Shown here: positions 14,801-22,797 of the stretch, piece by piece
Numbering within the stretch: position 1 is the stretch's first letter
How the letters are laid out: each line of letters starts with the position of its first letter
Assembly (NCBI GenBank): GCA_014379205.1
Contig: JACMME010000029.1
Coordinates: forward strand, 1-38,505
Length of the DNA stretch: 38,505 bases
Direction: 5' to 3'
Source: Gemmatimonadaceae bacterium
GTDB taxonomy: Bacteria > Gemmatimonadota > Gemmatimonadetes > Gemmatimonadales > Gemmatimonadaceae
Notes under the pieces: model-generated
The model's input: only the letters and a program-made list of their open reading frames with translations
Told to the model about the DNA's origin: nothing
The model's database searches: none
Program-made: the position numbers and the translations under genes

Positions 14801-17800
14801 AGGAGCTGTCGAACGGTGGGCAGTCCCTCCGCCGATTCGATCGTCGCCAGGAGTATGGGCCAGTCACCCGAAATGCCCTGGGACCAGAGCAGCGTCTGCG
14901 CGCCGTGGTTCTCGCGCATCTCCTGTTGCTCGGCGCGCAGCGCGGGATTGGGGTAAAAGAGGTGACCCGCCAGGTCCTGAAAAACAGCGGCGTCCGCGGG
15001 AGGAACACCCAGTTCACGCAATTCTACCTGCGCAGCCGTCCACGCGAGATCGAACGCCCTTTGCGCGGTGTGCGAATCGTTGTACCGGTCGGCAAGCTCG
15101 AAGGCGCGCTCTCGGCTGTTCGCCACCAGAGTCGTGAAAGAGACGGTTGCCGTCTGACCACGTGCGATGCGCACACGCGTGCGAAGCGCGAATATCGGGT
15201 CGAGCACGGCCCCCGTTGTCCCCGAAAGCGCGCCTTCCCGCTCGACCGCCGCCGGTTCGCGCGTCGAGCGCCCGCGCCCGATGAAGCGATCCCGGTCGGT
15301 CTCGCATGATATCTCCCCTACAGCCTCCTTTCCTGTCGCTACGACATGTACGCACCACAGACGTTGCTCGTGCGACGAACGTGGCCGCCGGGTTGCGGTA
15401 ATGGCGCTGGCCCAGGCGTGGTATTCCGTTTCCACGAAGAGGTTGGCGAAGGCTGGATGAGCCCGGTCCGCGTCCGGCGGTGCGAGCACGATCTCTCCAT
15501 AACTGGTCAGCTCGATCTCGCGTGGCTCATCGCTGTTGTTGGTGAGGGTGATGCGCCGCACCTCGGCCAGATCCTCGGGGACGATGGCAATTTCGGTACG
15601 AGTCTCTATGTCGCCGTCGCGCCGATGAAACGTCACGCGGTCCGTGGCCAGCAACGCGCGATACCAGTCCGCGGTGGCGCAGACAGGTTGATGCGCGGCG
15701 GACCAGACACGTGACTGGGAAACATCCTTCACGTAAAAGAACTGCCCGGTGTTGTCCCGCGTGCCATCTGCGCGCCAGCGAGTGACGGCGAGGTTCTCAT
15801 ACCGGCTGTAACCGCCACCGCAGTGGCTTACCATGATCGTATAGGGAAGATGCCCCAGTAGCGCGATGCGCGGTTCCGGCGTGTCTGGCGTCTCGAATTC
15901 GCGCACCGCGGGCCGTTCCAGCTCGGGATCGGGAAGCGCCTCTTCGGGATGTGCGCCCTGCGCCCGCTGAAGCACCAGACGGCGCGGAATGCGCTCATGC
16001 AACAGCAACTCCACCGAACGCACCAGGGGATCGGCATGGAAGCGCCGCTTCCACTGCTGGCCCGTGAGCGCATTGGTGAGCGCAACGAAGCTCATGCCAA
16101 TGTGATGCGCCATGTACGTGCACACAACCGAGTGCCCGAGACCGGCGTCGGGACGCGTGTAATCGATCGCATCGCGGAACCCGTAAGCACCAAGAGCCCC
16201 AAGGCGTTCGAGTGAGTGCAGATTCGCCAGCGCGAACGTGGCGTCCACCATTACGGCAAGCACCGACGCGTACGGCGCGACAACCAGATCCCGGCTCAAT
16301 CCCCGCTTGAGAGCGAGATCGGGCACGCCAAAGGCGCGGTACTGGTAGGTCTGAAACCGGTCGCGAACGTTGTAGGCGCTCTCGCTAATTCCCCACGGCA
16401 CGTCGCGCTCTGAGCAGTACGCCGCATGCCGCCGCACGGCACCCTCATACGTCTGGTCGAGCAGCGTGGAAGGGTACGACTGCATCACGAGCAGCGGCAT
16501 GAGATACTCAAACATGCTGCCGCTCCAGGACACCAGCGCCGTTTCGCCGGACGCGTGAGTCAGCGAGCGGCCGAGGCGGAACCAGTGATCCACCGGAACA
16601 TCGTTCTTGGCTATCGCAATGAAGCTGGCCAGTCGCGCTTCGGAAGCGAGCAGGTCGTAGTATGAGCTATCGAGAGTGTGCGATGTCTGATGGTAGCCAA
16701 TGGAGAAGAGCTCGCGCTTATTGTCGAACAAAAAGCGGAAATCCATTTCGGTCGCGTACTCGTATGCGCGGTTGGCAAGAGCATCCAGACGCGCAACCTG
16801 TTCCGAAGCGGCCGTGACCTGAGCCGCTCGTTCGCGGAGAGTCAGACCGGGCTCGGTGCTGGCCAGCTTTTCGTCATGCGTCACGACCAGATCAATGGCC
16901 CAGGTAATCCACCCCCGGGCCATGTCTACCTGCTCGTCGCGAAACACCATGCGGTCCACTTCGACGAGCGAAGCAGTGAGATTGGTCATCACGCTATCGA
17001 TGGAGATTCCCAGGCTCTCAACGCGACCTGCAGAAGCGATCTCGGCCCGTACCGCGCGAATCTTTTCTGTCACGCTTTCCGCGCTGCGCCGCTGCTCCGC
17101 CGTCGCTCCACTCTTTGCCAATACGTCCCGAAGGGTTCCGTCCGCAGCCGCCATAGCGGCTTCCACTGCGTGCCAGATGCGGGCATTTGGCATGCGGTCA
17201 TCAGGTATCGCGAGACACGCCTGTCGCAGCGCGAGCAGGTGTCCCGCGAGATTGCCACTATCTACTGTCGAGACGTATTTCGGCTCGAGTACCCGCAAAT
17301 CGTGCAGGTCGTACCAGTTATAAAAATGGCCGCGAAAGCGGCGCATGCGCTCGAGCGAACGGAAGGCAAGCTCCAGTCGCTCGGTGACTCCTTCGACAGT
17401 GATGAATCCAAGGTCGTACGCGCTCACCGTGGCCAGGAGCTGAAGACCGATATTGGTCGGTGATGTGCGCATGGCGACAACCGGCACAGGCTCTTCCTGG
17501 AAGTTGTCGGGTACGAGCCAGTTCGTCTCCTCTGTGACGAAGCGCTCGAAGTATCGCCAGTGCAGAATGGCGTAGCGCATGGCATCGGCTCGGCGCGGAG
17601 GTGCCAGCCGGCGCTCGCGCCGCATCGAGGGATCGCTCAGCGCATGGGCGATGGCGGGTGAGACGAGCCACAACCCTATGATTGGAAGGTACCCGACGAG
17701 CTGCCACGGTAGCGGCGTGCTCTGTTCATTGGGAGCGGCCGCCGCTGCGGCAACCGTTCCACATGCCGCCAGGGCGACAACCACGGCCGGCCACATGACC

Positions 17801-20667
17801 CGCCATGCCTCACGTGCTCCCGATAAGGCAGCTCGCTCCACCTGCGAGGCGGTCTGCCATTGCAGAAGGAACCGCCTGGATACGAACAGCCGCCAGAGCG
17901 TGCGAGCGATCGCGTCGACGGACACCCACGCCTGGTGCGGAAGGAATGCAACGGTGAGCGCCACCTGATGCGCGCTGGTGGCTGCATCGCGCCATACGGC
18001 TGAATAGTACGCGCGCCATGATTTGTCCAACGGTGGTCGCACCATGGCGAGGAGCAGGGAAATGACCCACGGAGCGGCAACGGCCGCCAGCGTAATTCCC
18101 GTCCAGCGCAGCGGAGAGCCCGGAAGCACCGTCCAGCCGGCAACCAATAGAAGCAGCTGCGCAACCTCCACTGTGCTGCGCCGGAGGTTGTCGAAGATCT
18201 TCCAGCGCGAAAGCAGTGACAGGCGGTTGCGCTCGGGGCCGTCCGGCCCTGGCACGGACGACGTCAGCCACTTGAGCAGCTGCCAGTCCCCGCGAATCCA
18301 GCGATGCTTGCGCCTGGTGTACGTGAGGTAGCGTGTGGGATAATCATCGTACAATTCCACGTCGGTCAGGAGACCCGCGCGCGCGTAGCTGCCTTCGATG
18401 AGATCGTGGGAAAGAAGCGTGTTTTCGGGAAAGCGTCCGTGTGTCGCCTGCTCGAAAATCTCGACGTCGTAGATCCCCTTGCCCGTGAAGCTTCCCTCCG
18501 CGAACAGATCCTGGTACACGTCGCTTATCGCTGTCGTGTAAGGGTCCACACCGGGATGACCCGAGTGAATGGACGCGAAGCGCGAGCGGTGCGCGCTGGG
18601 AAGAGAAACGCCAACTCGCGGCTGCAGTATTCCGTAGCCGCTTACGACGCGGCCGACAGCTGGATCGTAGCTCGCGCGGTTGAGCGGGTGCGCAGCGGCT
18701 CCAACCAGAAGTGGCGCGGCGTCGGGTGGGAGAACCGTATCGGAGTCGAGCGTGATTACAAAGCGCACGCGGCGCACTGTGGCGACGTCGCCAACGATAG
18801 TGGAGAAAGCCCCATCGTCGCGGCCGCGAACGAAGCCGTTGAACTGGGCGAGCTTGCCGCGCTTGCGTTCCCACCCCATCCACACGCCTTGCTGGGGATT
18901 CCACCGCCGCGGGCGATGAAAGAGAAAGAAGGCGTCCTGAGCTCCGCCGGCGTATCGGTCGTTCAGAGCCTGAACTCCATCCACAGCGGCTTCCACAATC
19001 GCCGTATCGCCCTCTCGGGTCTCGGTAGGCGAGTCCGTGAAATCGCTCAGGACGGCGAAGTGCAGGTGCGCTTCCCGATTGGCGAGAAACTGGACTTCCA
19101 GATGCTCCAGTGCCTCGCGCACAGCCTCGACGTTTCCAAAGAGTGTCGGCACCACTACCGCCGTGCGAAACGCCTCAGGGACGCCGTACTCGCGCATCTC
19201 CAGCTTTGGAAGTATGCGGGGCGGAAGGAAGGCAGCCACCAGCTGGTTCACGATGCTGATGGCGATCTCGTTGGCGGGTATCAGCCCCAGCAGCAAAACG
19301 GCGAACAGCGCATTTCCCACATCGGGTCCCGCGAGCCAGAGCAGAACCACCAGCATTGCCAGCGTTCCCAGCGAAATGCCCCCAACGAATACGAAGTCCG
19401 CGTGCCGCAGCACCCAGCGGTGCACCGCTTCCTTCAATTTTGGGCGGTATCTGGTTGCTCGCTCCAGCTCTACCAGGCCGTCGCCTACGAGGTAATAGCC
19501 GACGTGCGATAGACGGAGGTCATCTGGGCGCTCCCGGGCAGCAGTCGTAGCCAGCTCGATGGCTTGCTGCGCAACATCCTCCTCGGCGATATCCGTCCGC
19601 CTGGCGATCCACTCGGCGACATGTCTGTAGTGATCGCGCGTTCCGAAAGTCATCTGCAGGTAGTAACCCGACGGATCCTTGCGTAGCACGGCCTCCAGCG
19701 CACTTTGCCTCTCGACGAAAGAGCGCCAATCCATTCGGGAAATGGCGCGCAGACTCGTGATGCTGTTCGCCATGATGAGCTGAGTGAGGGCGAGACGCTC
19801 GCCTGAGCGTGCCGCTGCTTCGCCGGCGCTCATGCCGTCCTCAGCCATCCACTGTTCGACCCAAACGAGCGGAGTGAATTCCGCCTGCGTAGTGCGGAGC
19901 TGCTGGAGAAAGCGCGTGACGAAGATTGGCGTAAGCGGCGGATGTCCGTTAACGAACTCGGACAGAACGCCGCCAAGCACGTGAGTCTCGTCGGCACTCG
20001 CCGCCTGGATGCGTCCGGCCCATCGGTCCGCCTCTTCCACCTGATCGAGGCGCTGCACAGTTCGGAGAGCCATTCTCCGCACGCTCTCTATGAGACCGAG
20101 CCGCAGCATCGCGGGAACCGCCCATAGCTCGCCGATCTTCAGAGGGAGCACGCGCTGGAACTCCCTGACGAACAGCTCGACGTTTTCCAGGTCGATGCGC
20201 CCTTCAGTGTGCGCGATGAGCTCGATGGCGACTTCGTATACGCGTGGGTGGCCGGAGAGCGACCCTTCCAGCAGCTCGGGAAGCTCCCTGTAGTAACCGC
20301 GCGGCATGCTCTCGTGCACCTCGAGAATGTGCTCCTCGAGAACGTAGAAGTTGTCCAGCAGCCACTCACCCGCTGGGCTGATATCCGCTGAGCGCTCCGC
20401 GGCGTCCGACAGCCGGTCTCTGGCTGAGGTGAGAATGCGGCGTGTCTGCTTCAGGCGTGCAAGTAGTGGCGCGGCCTGGCTCTCTCGCACGCGCGGGCCC
20501 ACGAGCTGAGCGCGCGCAACGCGACGTGCATGCTCGGCGAGTCGTTCGGCGCCGAGGAGCTCTCCACGGATCGGGCCTACGAGAACTTCGCCCTGCGAGT
20601 CCCGAGCTGATGCGAACATCCGCGAAAGGCGGCGGAGTGGTTCGGTGATTCGGCCTTCTGTGGTCAA
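11848..20667 (-). CDS. ndvB: cyclic beta-1,2-glucan synthase (NdvB/ChvB family, GT84 plus GH94)
   Basis: A 2939-residue inner-membrane enzyme with the full NdvB layout, making periplasmic cyclic beta-1,2-glucans from UDP-glucose. After an N-terminal helical region and membrane helices (about 430-490) comes the GT84 glycosyltransferase, with Asp641-Ser-Asp643 in TLDSDTVLPP and RKHRWIRGDW further on, then another membrane block (about 850-1010). The glucoamylase-like domain (near 1320; GYHQTSHTLDSSYYDLLASE) acts in chain-length control, and the C-terminal half is a GH94 phosphorylase module with GGGDWNDGMN (Asp2610). It overlaps no neighbour; its stop lies 11 bases from the convergent GroES-like gene's stop. 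The start is uncertain: TTG at 20667 has no strong ribosome site, and ATG at 20619 is an alternative. Residues about 2088-2115 are an in-frame heptamer-repeat tract in the linker before the GH94 module. No cgmA-type glucan exporter gene is present nearby. Confidence 0.93.
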   Translation of the reverse strand: MTTEGRITEPLRRLSRMFASARDSQGEVLVGPIRGELLGAERLAEHARRVARAQLVGPRVRESQAAPLLARLKQTRRILTSARDRLSDAAERSADISPAGEWLLDNFYVLEEHILEVHESMPRGYYRELPELLEGSLSGHPRVYEVAIELIAHTEGRIDLENVELFVREFQRVLPLKIGELWAVPAMLRLGLIESVRRMALRTVQRLDQVEEADRWAGRIQAASADETHVLGGVLSEFVNGHPPLTPIFVTRFLQQLRTTQAEFTPLVWVEQWMAEDGMSAGEAAARSGERLALTQLIMANSITSLRAISRMDWRSFVERQSALEAVLRKDPSGYYLQMTFGTRDHYRHVAEWIARRTDIAEEDVAQQAIELATTAARERPDDLRLSHVGYYLVGDGLVELERATRYRPKLKEAVHRWVLRHADFVFVGGISLGTLAMLVVLLWLAGPDVGNALFAVLLLGLIPANEIAISIVNQLVAAFLPPRILPKLEMREYGVPEAFRTAVVVPTLFGNVEAVREALEHLEVQFLANREAHLHFAVLSDFTDSPTETREGDTAIVEAAVDGVQALNDRYAGGAQDAFFLFHRPRRWNPQQGVWMGWERKRGKLAQFNGFVRGRDDGAFSTIVGDVATVRRVRFVITLDSDTVLPPDAAPLLVGAAAHPLNRASYDPAVGRVVSGYGILQPRVGVSLPSAHRSRFASIHSGHPGVDPYTTAISDVYQDLFAEGSFTGKGIYDVEIFEQATHGRFPENTLLSHDLIEGSYARAGLLTDVELYDDYPTRYLTYTRRKHRWIRGDWQLLKWLTSSVPGPDGPERNRLSLLSRWKIFDNLRRSTVEVAQLLLLVAGWTVLPGSPLRWTGITLAAVAAPWVISLLLAMVRPPLDKSWRAYYSAVWRDAATSAHQVALTVAFLPHQAWVSVDAIARTLWRLFVSRRFLLQWQTASQVERAALSGAREAWRVMWPAVVVALAACGTVAAAAAAPNEQSTPLPWQLVGYLPIIGLWLVSPAIAHALSDPSMRRERRLAPPRRADAMRYAILHWRYFERFVTEETNWLVPDNFQEEPVPVVAMRTSPTNIGLQLLATVSAYDLGFITVEGVTERLELAFRSLERMRRFRGHFYNWYDLHDLRVLEPKYVSTVDSGNLAGHLLALRQACLAIPDDRMPNARIWHAVEAAMAAADGTLRDVLAKSGATAEQRRSAESVTEKIRAVRAEIASAGRVESLGISIDSVMTNLTASLVEVDRMVFRDEQVDMARGWITWAIDLVVTHDEKLASTEPGLTLRERAAQVTAASEQVARLDALANRAYEYATEMDFRFLFDNKRELFSIGYHQTSHTLDSSYYDLLASEARLASFIAIAKNDVPVDHWFRLGRSLTHASGETALVSWSGSMFEYLMPLLVMQSYPSTLLDQTYEGAVRRHAAYCSERDVPWGISESAYNVRDRFQTYQYRAFGVPDLALKRGLSRDLVVAPYASVLAVMVDATFALANLHSLERLGALGAYGFRDAIDYTRPDAGLGHSVVCTYMAHHIGMSFVALTNALTGQQWKRRFHADPLVRSVELLLHERIPRRLVLQRAQGAHPEEALPDPELERPAVREFETPDTPEPRIALLGHLPYTIMVSHCGGGYSRYENLAVTRWRADGTRDNTGQFFYVKDVSQSRVWSAAHQPVCATADWYRALLATDRVTFHRRDGDIETRTEIAIVPEDLAEVRRITLTNNSDEPREIELTSYGEIVLAPPDADRAHPAFANLFVETEYHAWASAITATRRPRSSHEQRLWCVHVVATGKEAVGEISCETDRDRFIGRGRSTREPAAVEREGALSGTTGAVLDPIFALRTRVRIARGQTATVSFTTLVANSRERAFELADRYNDSHTAQRAFDLAWTAAQVELRELGVPPADAAVFQDLAGHLFYPNPALRAEQQEMRENHGAQTLLWSQGISGDWPILLATIESAEGLPTVRQLLVAHQYLRRRGMMVDLLLLNEHPPTYLEALAEQITAMLLASSEAGVIDRPGGVFVRRGDFLSKEELLMLRSTARVLVQCDGRPLGRILGDDTTAAIRDALAGRKEAARILAGNGRRLELAEHRRREAAGEAFWESGKREAGVGNRQSGRANRESGIGNREKEGRKKDGAREAQRNATKPLNGFGGLTEDGDYEIQLARESVTPAPWANVVANERGGFVVTERGGGFSWAENSYFYRLTPWHNDPVSDPVSEVLYLRDERTRELWSATPAPIRHTSPYTIRHGAGWSSFQHEHDAVATHLTLGVPREDSVKISVLKVTNSGSTPRRLSVTAYAEWALGAMREHTQHQVRTEFDRERNAVLAQNYFDAQFAHLVAFCAISEPVTSYTADRREFLGRNGSPDEPAAFQGSGLSRTTGAGIDPCAALQCVLELAPGESRDIVVLLGAACGHEEARKIIARYANASSARQALQQAGEAWVDRLSVVAVQTPDPAFDAMLNRWTLYQALACRMWARSALYQSSGAYGFRDQLQDTMAFVYAEPAIAREHILRSAARQFVEGDVQHWWHPQSGRGVRTRFSDDLVWLPYVLDHYVRVTGDSGVLDESVPFLEMRPLEPHEHEVYDLPRVSAEHASVYDHCLRALRKACTAGVHGLPLIGGGDWNDGMNRVGVGGQGESVWLAWFLIKTLRAFAEHSEKRGDTAAAEEFRSRAQTYSASTEEHGWDGSWYKRAYYDDGTPLGSAENSECRIDSLAQSWSVISGAGDPERQARAMRSMNEHLVRDDARLIALLTPAFNDTTHDPGYIKGYLPGVRENGAQYTHAALWAALGTAMLGDGDRAFALYQMLNPLTHSRTEQDVETYKTEPYVIAADVYSVGRQLGRGGWTWYTGSASWMYRVGLEAILGFTKIGETLAIDPCIPRHWQEFTLRYRYGRSEYLIRVVNPDNVSRGLGAVTLDGVPLEGRAIPLLDDGRPHEVLVSLEGENVGTNTQP
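14324..14405. repeat. heptamer array inside ndvB coding sequence (TCCCGAT type)
   Basis: On the plus strand this reads as 11 and a fraction 7-nt units in unbroken register: TCCCGAT twice, CCCCGAT, TCCCGAT, TAGCTCT, TCCCGAT, TGCCGAT, TTCCGAC, TCCCGCT, TCCCTCT, TCCCGCT, TTCCC. On the coding (minus) strand it encodes a Gly/Arg/Asn/Ser/Glu-rich stretch including SGIGNREK. There is no inverted partner arm nearby. It falls between a degenerate linker (LAEHRRREA) and the start of the phosphorylase module, so the reading frame and the folded domains are preserved. Confidence 0.8.
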
Positions 20668-20979
20668 ATGCAGGTGCGGGCGAGACGGTCGGGTAAACGC
20701 AATTCTGTACGGATGAGAGTATTAATGCGTACCGCGTGCTGCGTAAACCAAGGACTCCGAAGGCGTTCGCCCCTGAAATGTGCTTGGTGTGGTGGCCTTA
20801 CCTGCGGCATCTCGGATCACTTTGATTTCGGGTACGGACCACCAGCCACTAAGTTTAGTGAAGTAAGTCTGGTATTCAGCAATGCTGTGCTGGAGCTTTG
20901 CAGTTTACGCAGTACGCAGCACGCCGAATTCGCAGTTCGCGGTTTCAGCAATATTCTTGCACTTCACGGAGTCATATAG
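20668..20979. other. divergent intergenic region without a recognised gene
   Basis: 312 bp between ndvB (minus) and the bacilliredoxin gene (plus). It must contain both promoters, but I cannot identify convincing -35/-10 pairs. An open frame spans it on the plus strand but has atypical composition, Cys/Arg-rich translation and no ribosome site, so I do not call it. The last 80 bases hold a degenerate heptamer element. Confidence 0.6.
20897..20948. repeat. degenerate ACGCAGT/TTCGCAG-type heptamer array
   Basis: Units such as TTTACGC, AGTACGC, AGCACGC followed by TTCGCAG, TTCGCGG resemble the right-arm GAACTGC units of the other elements. No clean inverted partner is seen. It lies 31 bases upstream of the bacilliredoxin start. 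Confidence 0.5.
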
Positions 20980-21396
20980 ATGCCCTACCCAGAACAGCTC
21001 GTCTCTCCAATGCGGCAGGAGCTAACCCGTCTCGGCGTCGAGGAAATGCGCACCGCAAGCGATGTGGATGCAAAACTCGAAAACGCGACGGGGACAACGC
21101 TCGTTGTGGTCAACTCCGTTTGCGGGTGTGCCGCTCGCAACGCGCGCCCCGCGGTAGCGCAGGCGCTACAACACTCCAAGAAGCCCGAAGTTCTTACCAC
21201 CGTTTTCGCAGGTCAGGATCTCGACGCGGTGAGCAAGGCGCGCAGCTATTTTACCGGCTACCGGCCGTCTTCCCCGCAGATTGCTCTGCTCAGGGACGGC
21301 GACGTCGTCTTCATGCTGGAGCGCCATCAGATCGAGGGCCGCACCGCGGACGCCATCGCACAGGATCTGACCGCGGCGTTTGATCGCTACTGCTAA
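20980..21396 (+). CDS. BrxA/BrxB-family bacilliredoxin-like protein
   Basis: Protein of 138 residues of the YphP/YqiW (BrxA/BrxB) family, thioredoxin-fold proteins with an unusual CGC active site. Here it is Cys48-Gly-Cys50 in VVNSVCGCAARNARPA, aligned with the family motif that carries out bacillithiol disulfide exchange. PEQLVSPMRQEL at the N terminus, VFAGQDLDAVSKARSYF and YRPSSPQIALLRDGDVVFMLERHQIEGR are also family-typical. An additional Cys138 is the last residue. The length is normal. It would reduce mixed disulfides on proteins under oxidative stress if the host makes bacillithiol or a similar low-molecular-weight thiol, which the window does not show. Confidence 0.9.
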   Translation: MPYPEQLVSPMRQELTRLGVEEMRTASDVDAKLENATGTTLVVVNSVCGCAARNARPAVAQALQHSKKPEVLTTVFAGQDLDAVSKARSYFTGYRPSSPQIALLRDGDVVFMLERHQIEGRTADAIAQDLTAAFDRYC

Positions 21397-21546
21397 TTGG
21401 GGAGTAGGGGTTGGGGGATGGGGAGTGAATCGCAACCTGGGTCGCATCCTGATGCAGCACTTCCTTGAGAGCAGGGTTGGGGATAGGTAGTGAACCAGAC
21501 ATCACGTTCCCCATCCCCTATCCCCCATCCGCCACTCCCCAGTTTT
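21397..21546. repeat. intergenic inverted element with GGGGATG-type heptamer arms
   Basis: The left arm 21397-21428 contains the in-register units GGGGAGT, AGGGGTT, GGGGGAT, GGGGAGT. A second left-type tract lies at 21473-21492. The right arm 21507-21546 reads CCCCATC, CCCTATC, CCCCATC, CGCCACT, CCCC, followed by AGTTTTT. The arms are imperfect reverse complements, the whole starts right after the bacilliredoxin stop, and a T-run follows the right arm, so this copy could act as a rho-independent terminator. Four G-runs at 21399-21423 also satisfy a G-quadruplex pattern. Confidence 0.78.
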
Positions 21547-21605
21547 TCCTGGTCTCTGATTTGCAATTCTCAAGCATACTAACCGTCGAATTAAGGAGCG
21601 CAGTC

Positions 21606-22232
21606 ATGGATCAGAAAAGCAACGATACATTCGGCTCGAACGCAGAGAGCGAAGCTGGATCTTCCGGAACCACCGGCACAGGCTATGGTTCCTCCGCGGC
21701 CGGCATGTCCACTGGAGTAACTCCTGGTGCGAACTTTGGTCATGCAGGCGGAGTAGAGGGAACTCGAAGCACTTCGGCGCCTGGTGAGGAGATGTTCGGC
21801 GGTACATCGGACACGGGAAGTGACTTCTCTCGCAAGGCCGAGACGCCGCTTGGACTCTCTAAGGAAAGAATGAGCGACCGTTTCGCAACCGCAAAGGATA
21901 AGGCAGTAGACAGGGCGGGGGAGCTGAAGACCACTCTGGCTGACAAGCTCGAGTCGGGCGCCGGCAAGCTCAGGCAGCGAAGCAATGTCACCCCAGCATA
22001 CGCTGGTGCTTCGGGGGAGGGATCCACTTCGGCGGCGAGCGGCACGCACGAGCTCGCTCGCGTTGGGGAAAAAGTCGCCGGTGGGATGGAAATGAGTGCT
22101 GACTGGCTACGCAACAACGACCTCAATTCGATGAAGGAATCCGTCGAGAAGGAAGTCAAGGCCAACCCCGGGCGCTCGCTTCTCTTTGCGGCAGTGGCGG
22201 GTTATCTGCTCGGCAAGGCGTTCAGACGGTAG
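21606..22232 (+). CDS. DUF883-like membrane-anchored stress protein
   Basis: Protein of 208 residues. The N-terminal third is low-complexity Gly/Ser/Thr (disordered). The middle (about 100-145) is an amphipathic, apolipoprotein-like helix (SDRFATAKDKAVDRAGELKT). The end carries the signature of the ElaB/YqjD/DUF883 group, VKANPGRSLLFAAVAGYLLGKAF, a C-terminal membrane anchor. E. coli relatives bind ribosomes or the inner membrane in stationary phase; the role here is not shown. ATG at 21606 is supported by AAGGAG six bases upstream; a longer frame to 21465 runs through repeat sequence. It is followed by a holin-like and a DUF3618 gene, the common association. Confidence 0.75.
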   Translation: MDQKSNDTFGSNAESEAGSSGTTGTGYGSSAAGMSTGVTPGANFGHAGGVEGTRSTSAPGEEMFGGTSDTGSDFSRKAETPLGLSKERMSDRFATAKDKAVDRAGELKTTLADKLESGAGKLRQRSNVTPAYAGASGEGSTSAASGTHELARVGEKVAGGMEMSADWLRNNDLNSMKESVEKEVKANPGRSLLFAAVAGYLLGKAFRR

Positions 22233-22254
22233 AATCTGGGTAGGTGCAAGAGCA

Positions 22255-22377
22255 AAAATGATTGCGGATTGCGGACTTACGACGCAATCCGTTATCCGCA
22301 ATATTGCAACAACGCTGGAAGAGTGGAGCGCAGTTAATCCGCAATCCGCAATCGAGTTCGCACTCCGCAATCATTTT
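22255..22377. repeat. interrupted inverted element with GATTGCG heptamer arms
   Basis: The left arm 22255-22275 (AAAATGATTGCGGATTGCGG and one more base) has two partners on the right: TCCGCAATCATTTT at 22364-22377, a perfect 14-bp match to 22255-22268, and the 16-bp array at 22338-22353, an exact match to 22260-22275. About ten foreign bases (GAGTTCGCAC) separate the two right blocks. The element ends three bases before the ATG of the holin-like gene, so it occupies its leader. Confidence 0.8.
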
Positions 22378-22380
22378 CTC

Positions 22381-22797
22381 ATGCCCGATTCTGACGGCCG
22401 CTCCACGGTTGGACTTCTCCGCGATCTGGTCGGTGGAGGCACTCACCTGGTCCGGCAGGAAGTAACACTCGTAAGGGTGGAGATGACGACAGCCATGCGG
22501 GCGATTGGGGGTGGAACGGCGCGGGTAGCCGCTGGAGGGGTGCTGATTGTCCTCGGCGCGCTAGCGGTCTTTGTGGGAGTGATTCTCCTTGTCGGCGACC
22601 AATGGTTGCGAGATCGGTATTGGCTGGCTGCGCTTATCGTGGCTTTGGTGGTGGGCGGCCTGTCGGCATTTCTTGTGCAGCGCGGCCGGAAAGCGCTGGC
22701 CCCCGAACGGCTAATGCCGGAGCAAACTGTAGCGACTCTGGAGGAAGACAAGGAATGGATCAAACGACGGCTGACGTCCGGCGCGACATCGAGATGA
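22381..22797 (+). CDS. phage-holin-superfamily-like (Holin_3_6 / YqjE-type) membrane protein
   Basis: Protein of 138 residues with the N-terminal amphipathic pattern STVGLLRDLVGGGTHLVRQEVTLVRVEM, typical of actinobacterial-type superfamily III holin-like proteins (PF07332), then two transmembrane helices (about 47-72 and 79-100) and a basic tail. These are cellular membrane proteins found next to DUF883 and DUF3618 genes, not lytic holins. ATG at 22381 is chosen because the family motif starts right after it; upstream in-frame sequence is the repeat element. Its end overlaps the DUF3618 gene by 43 bp. Confidence 0.8.
   Translation: MPDSDGRSTVGLLRDLVGGGTHLVRQEVTLVRVEMTTAMRAIGGGTARVAAGGVLIVLGALAVFVGVILLVGDQWLRDRYWLAALIVALVVGGLSAFLVQRGRKALAPERLMPEQTVATLEEDKEWIKRRLTSGATSR

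Noticed and set aside
20668..20979. A 103-residue plus-strand frame between ndvB and the bacilliredoxin gene
   Set aside because: Cys/Arg-rich translation, no family resemblance, no ribosome site, and its end consists of repeat units.
22381..22797. Prophage holin
   Set aside because: No other phage genes nearby; the family is a cellular membrane protein found next to DUF883 and DUF3618 genes.
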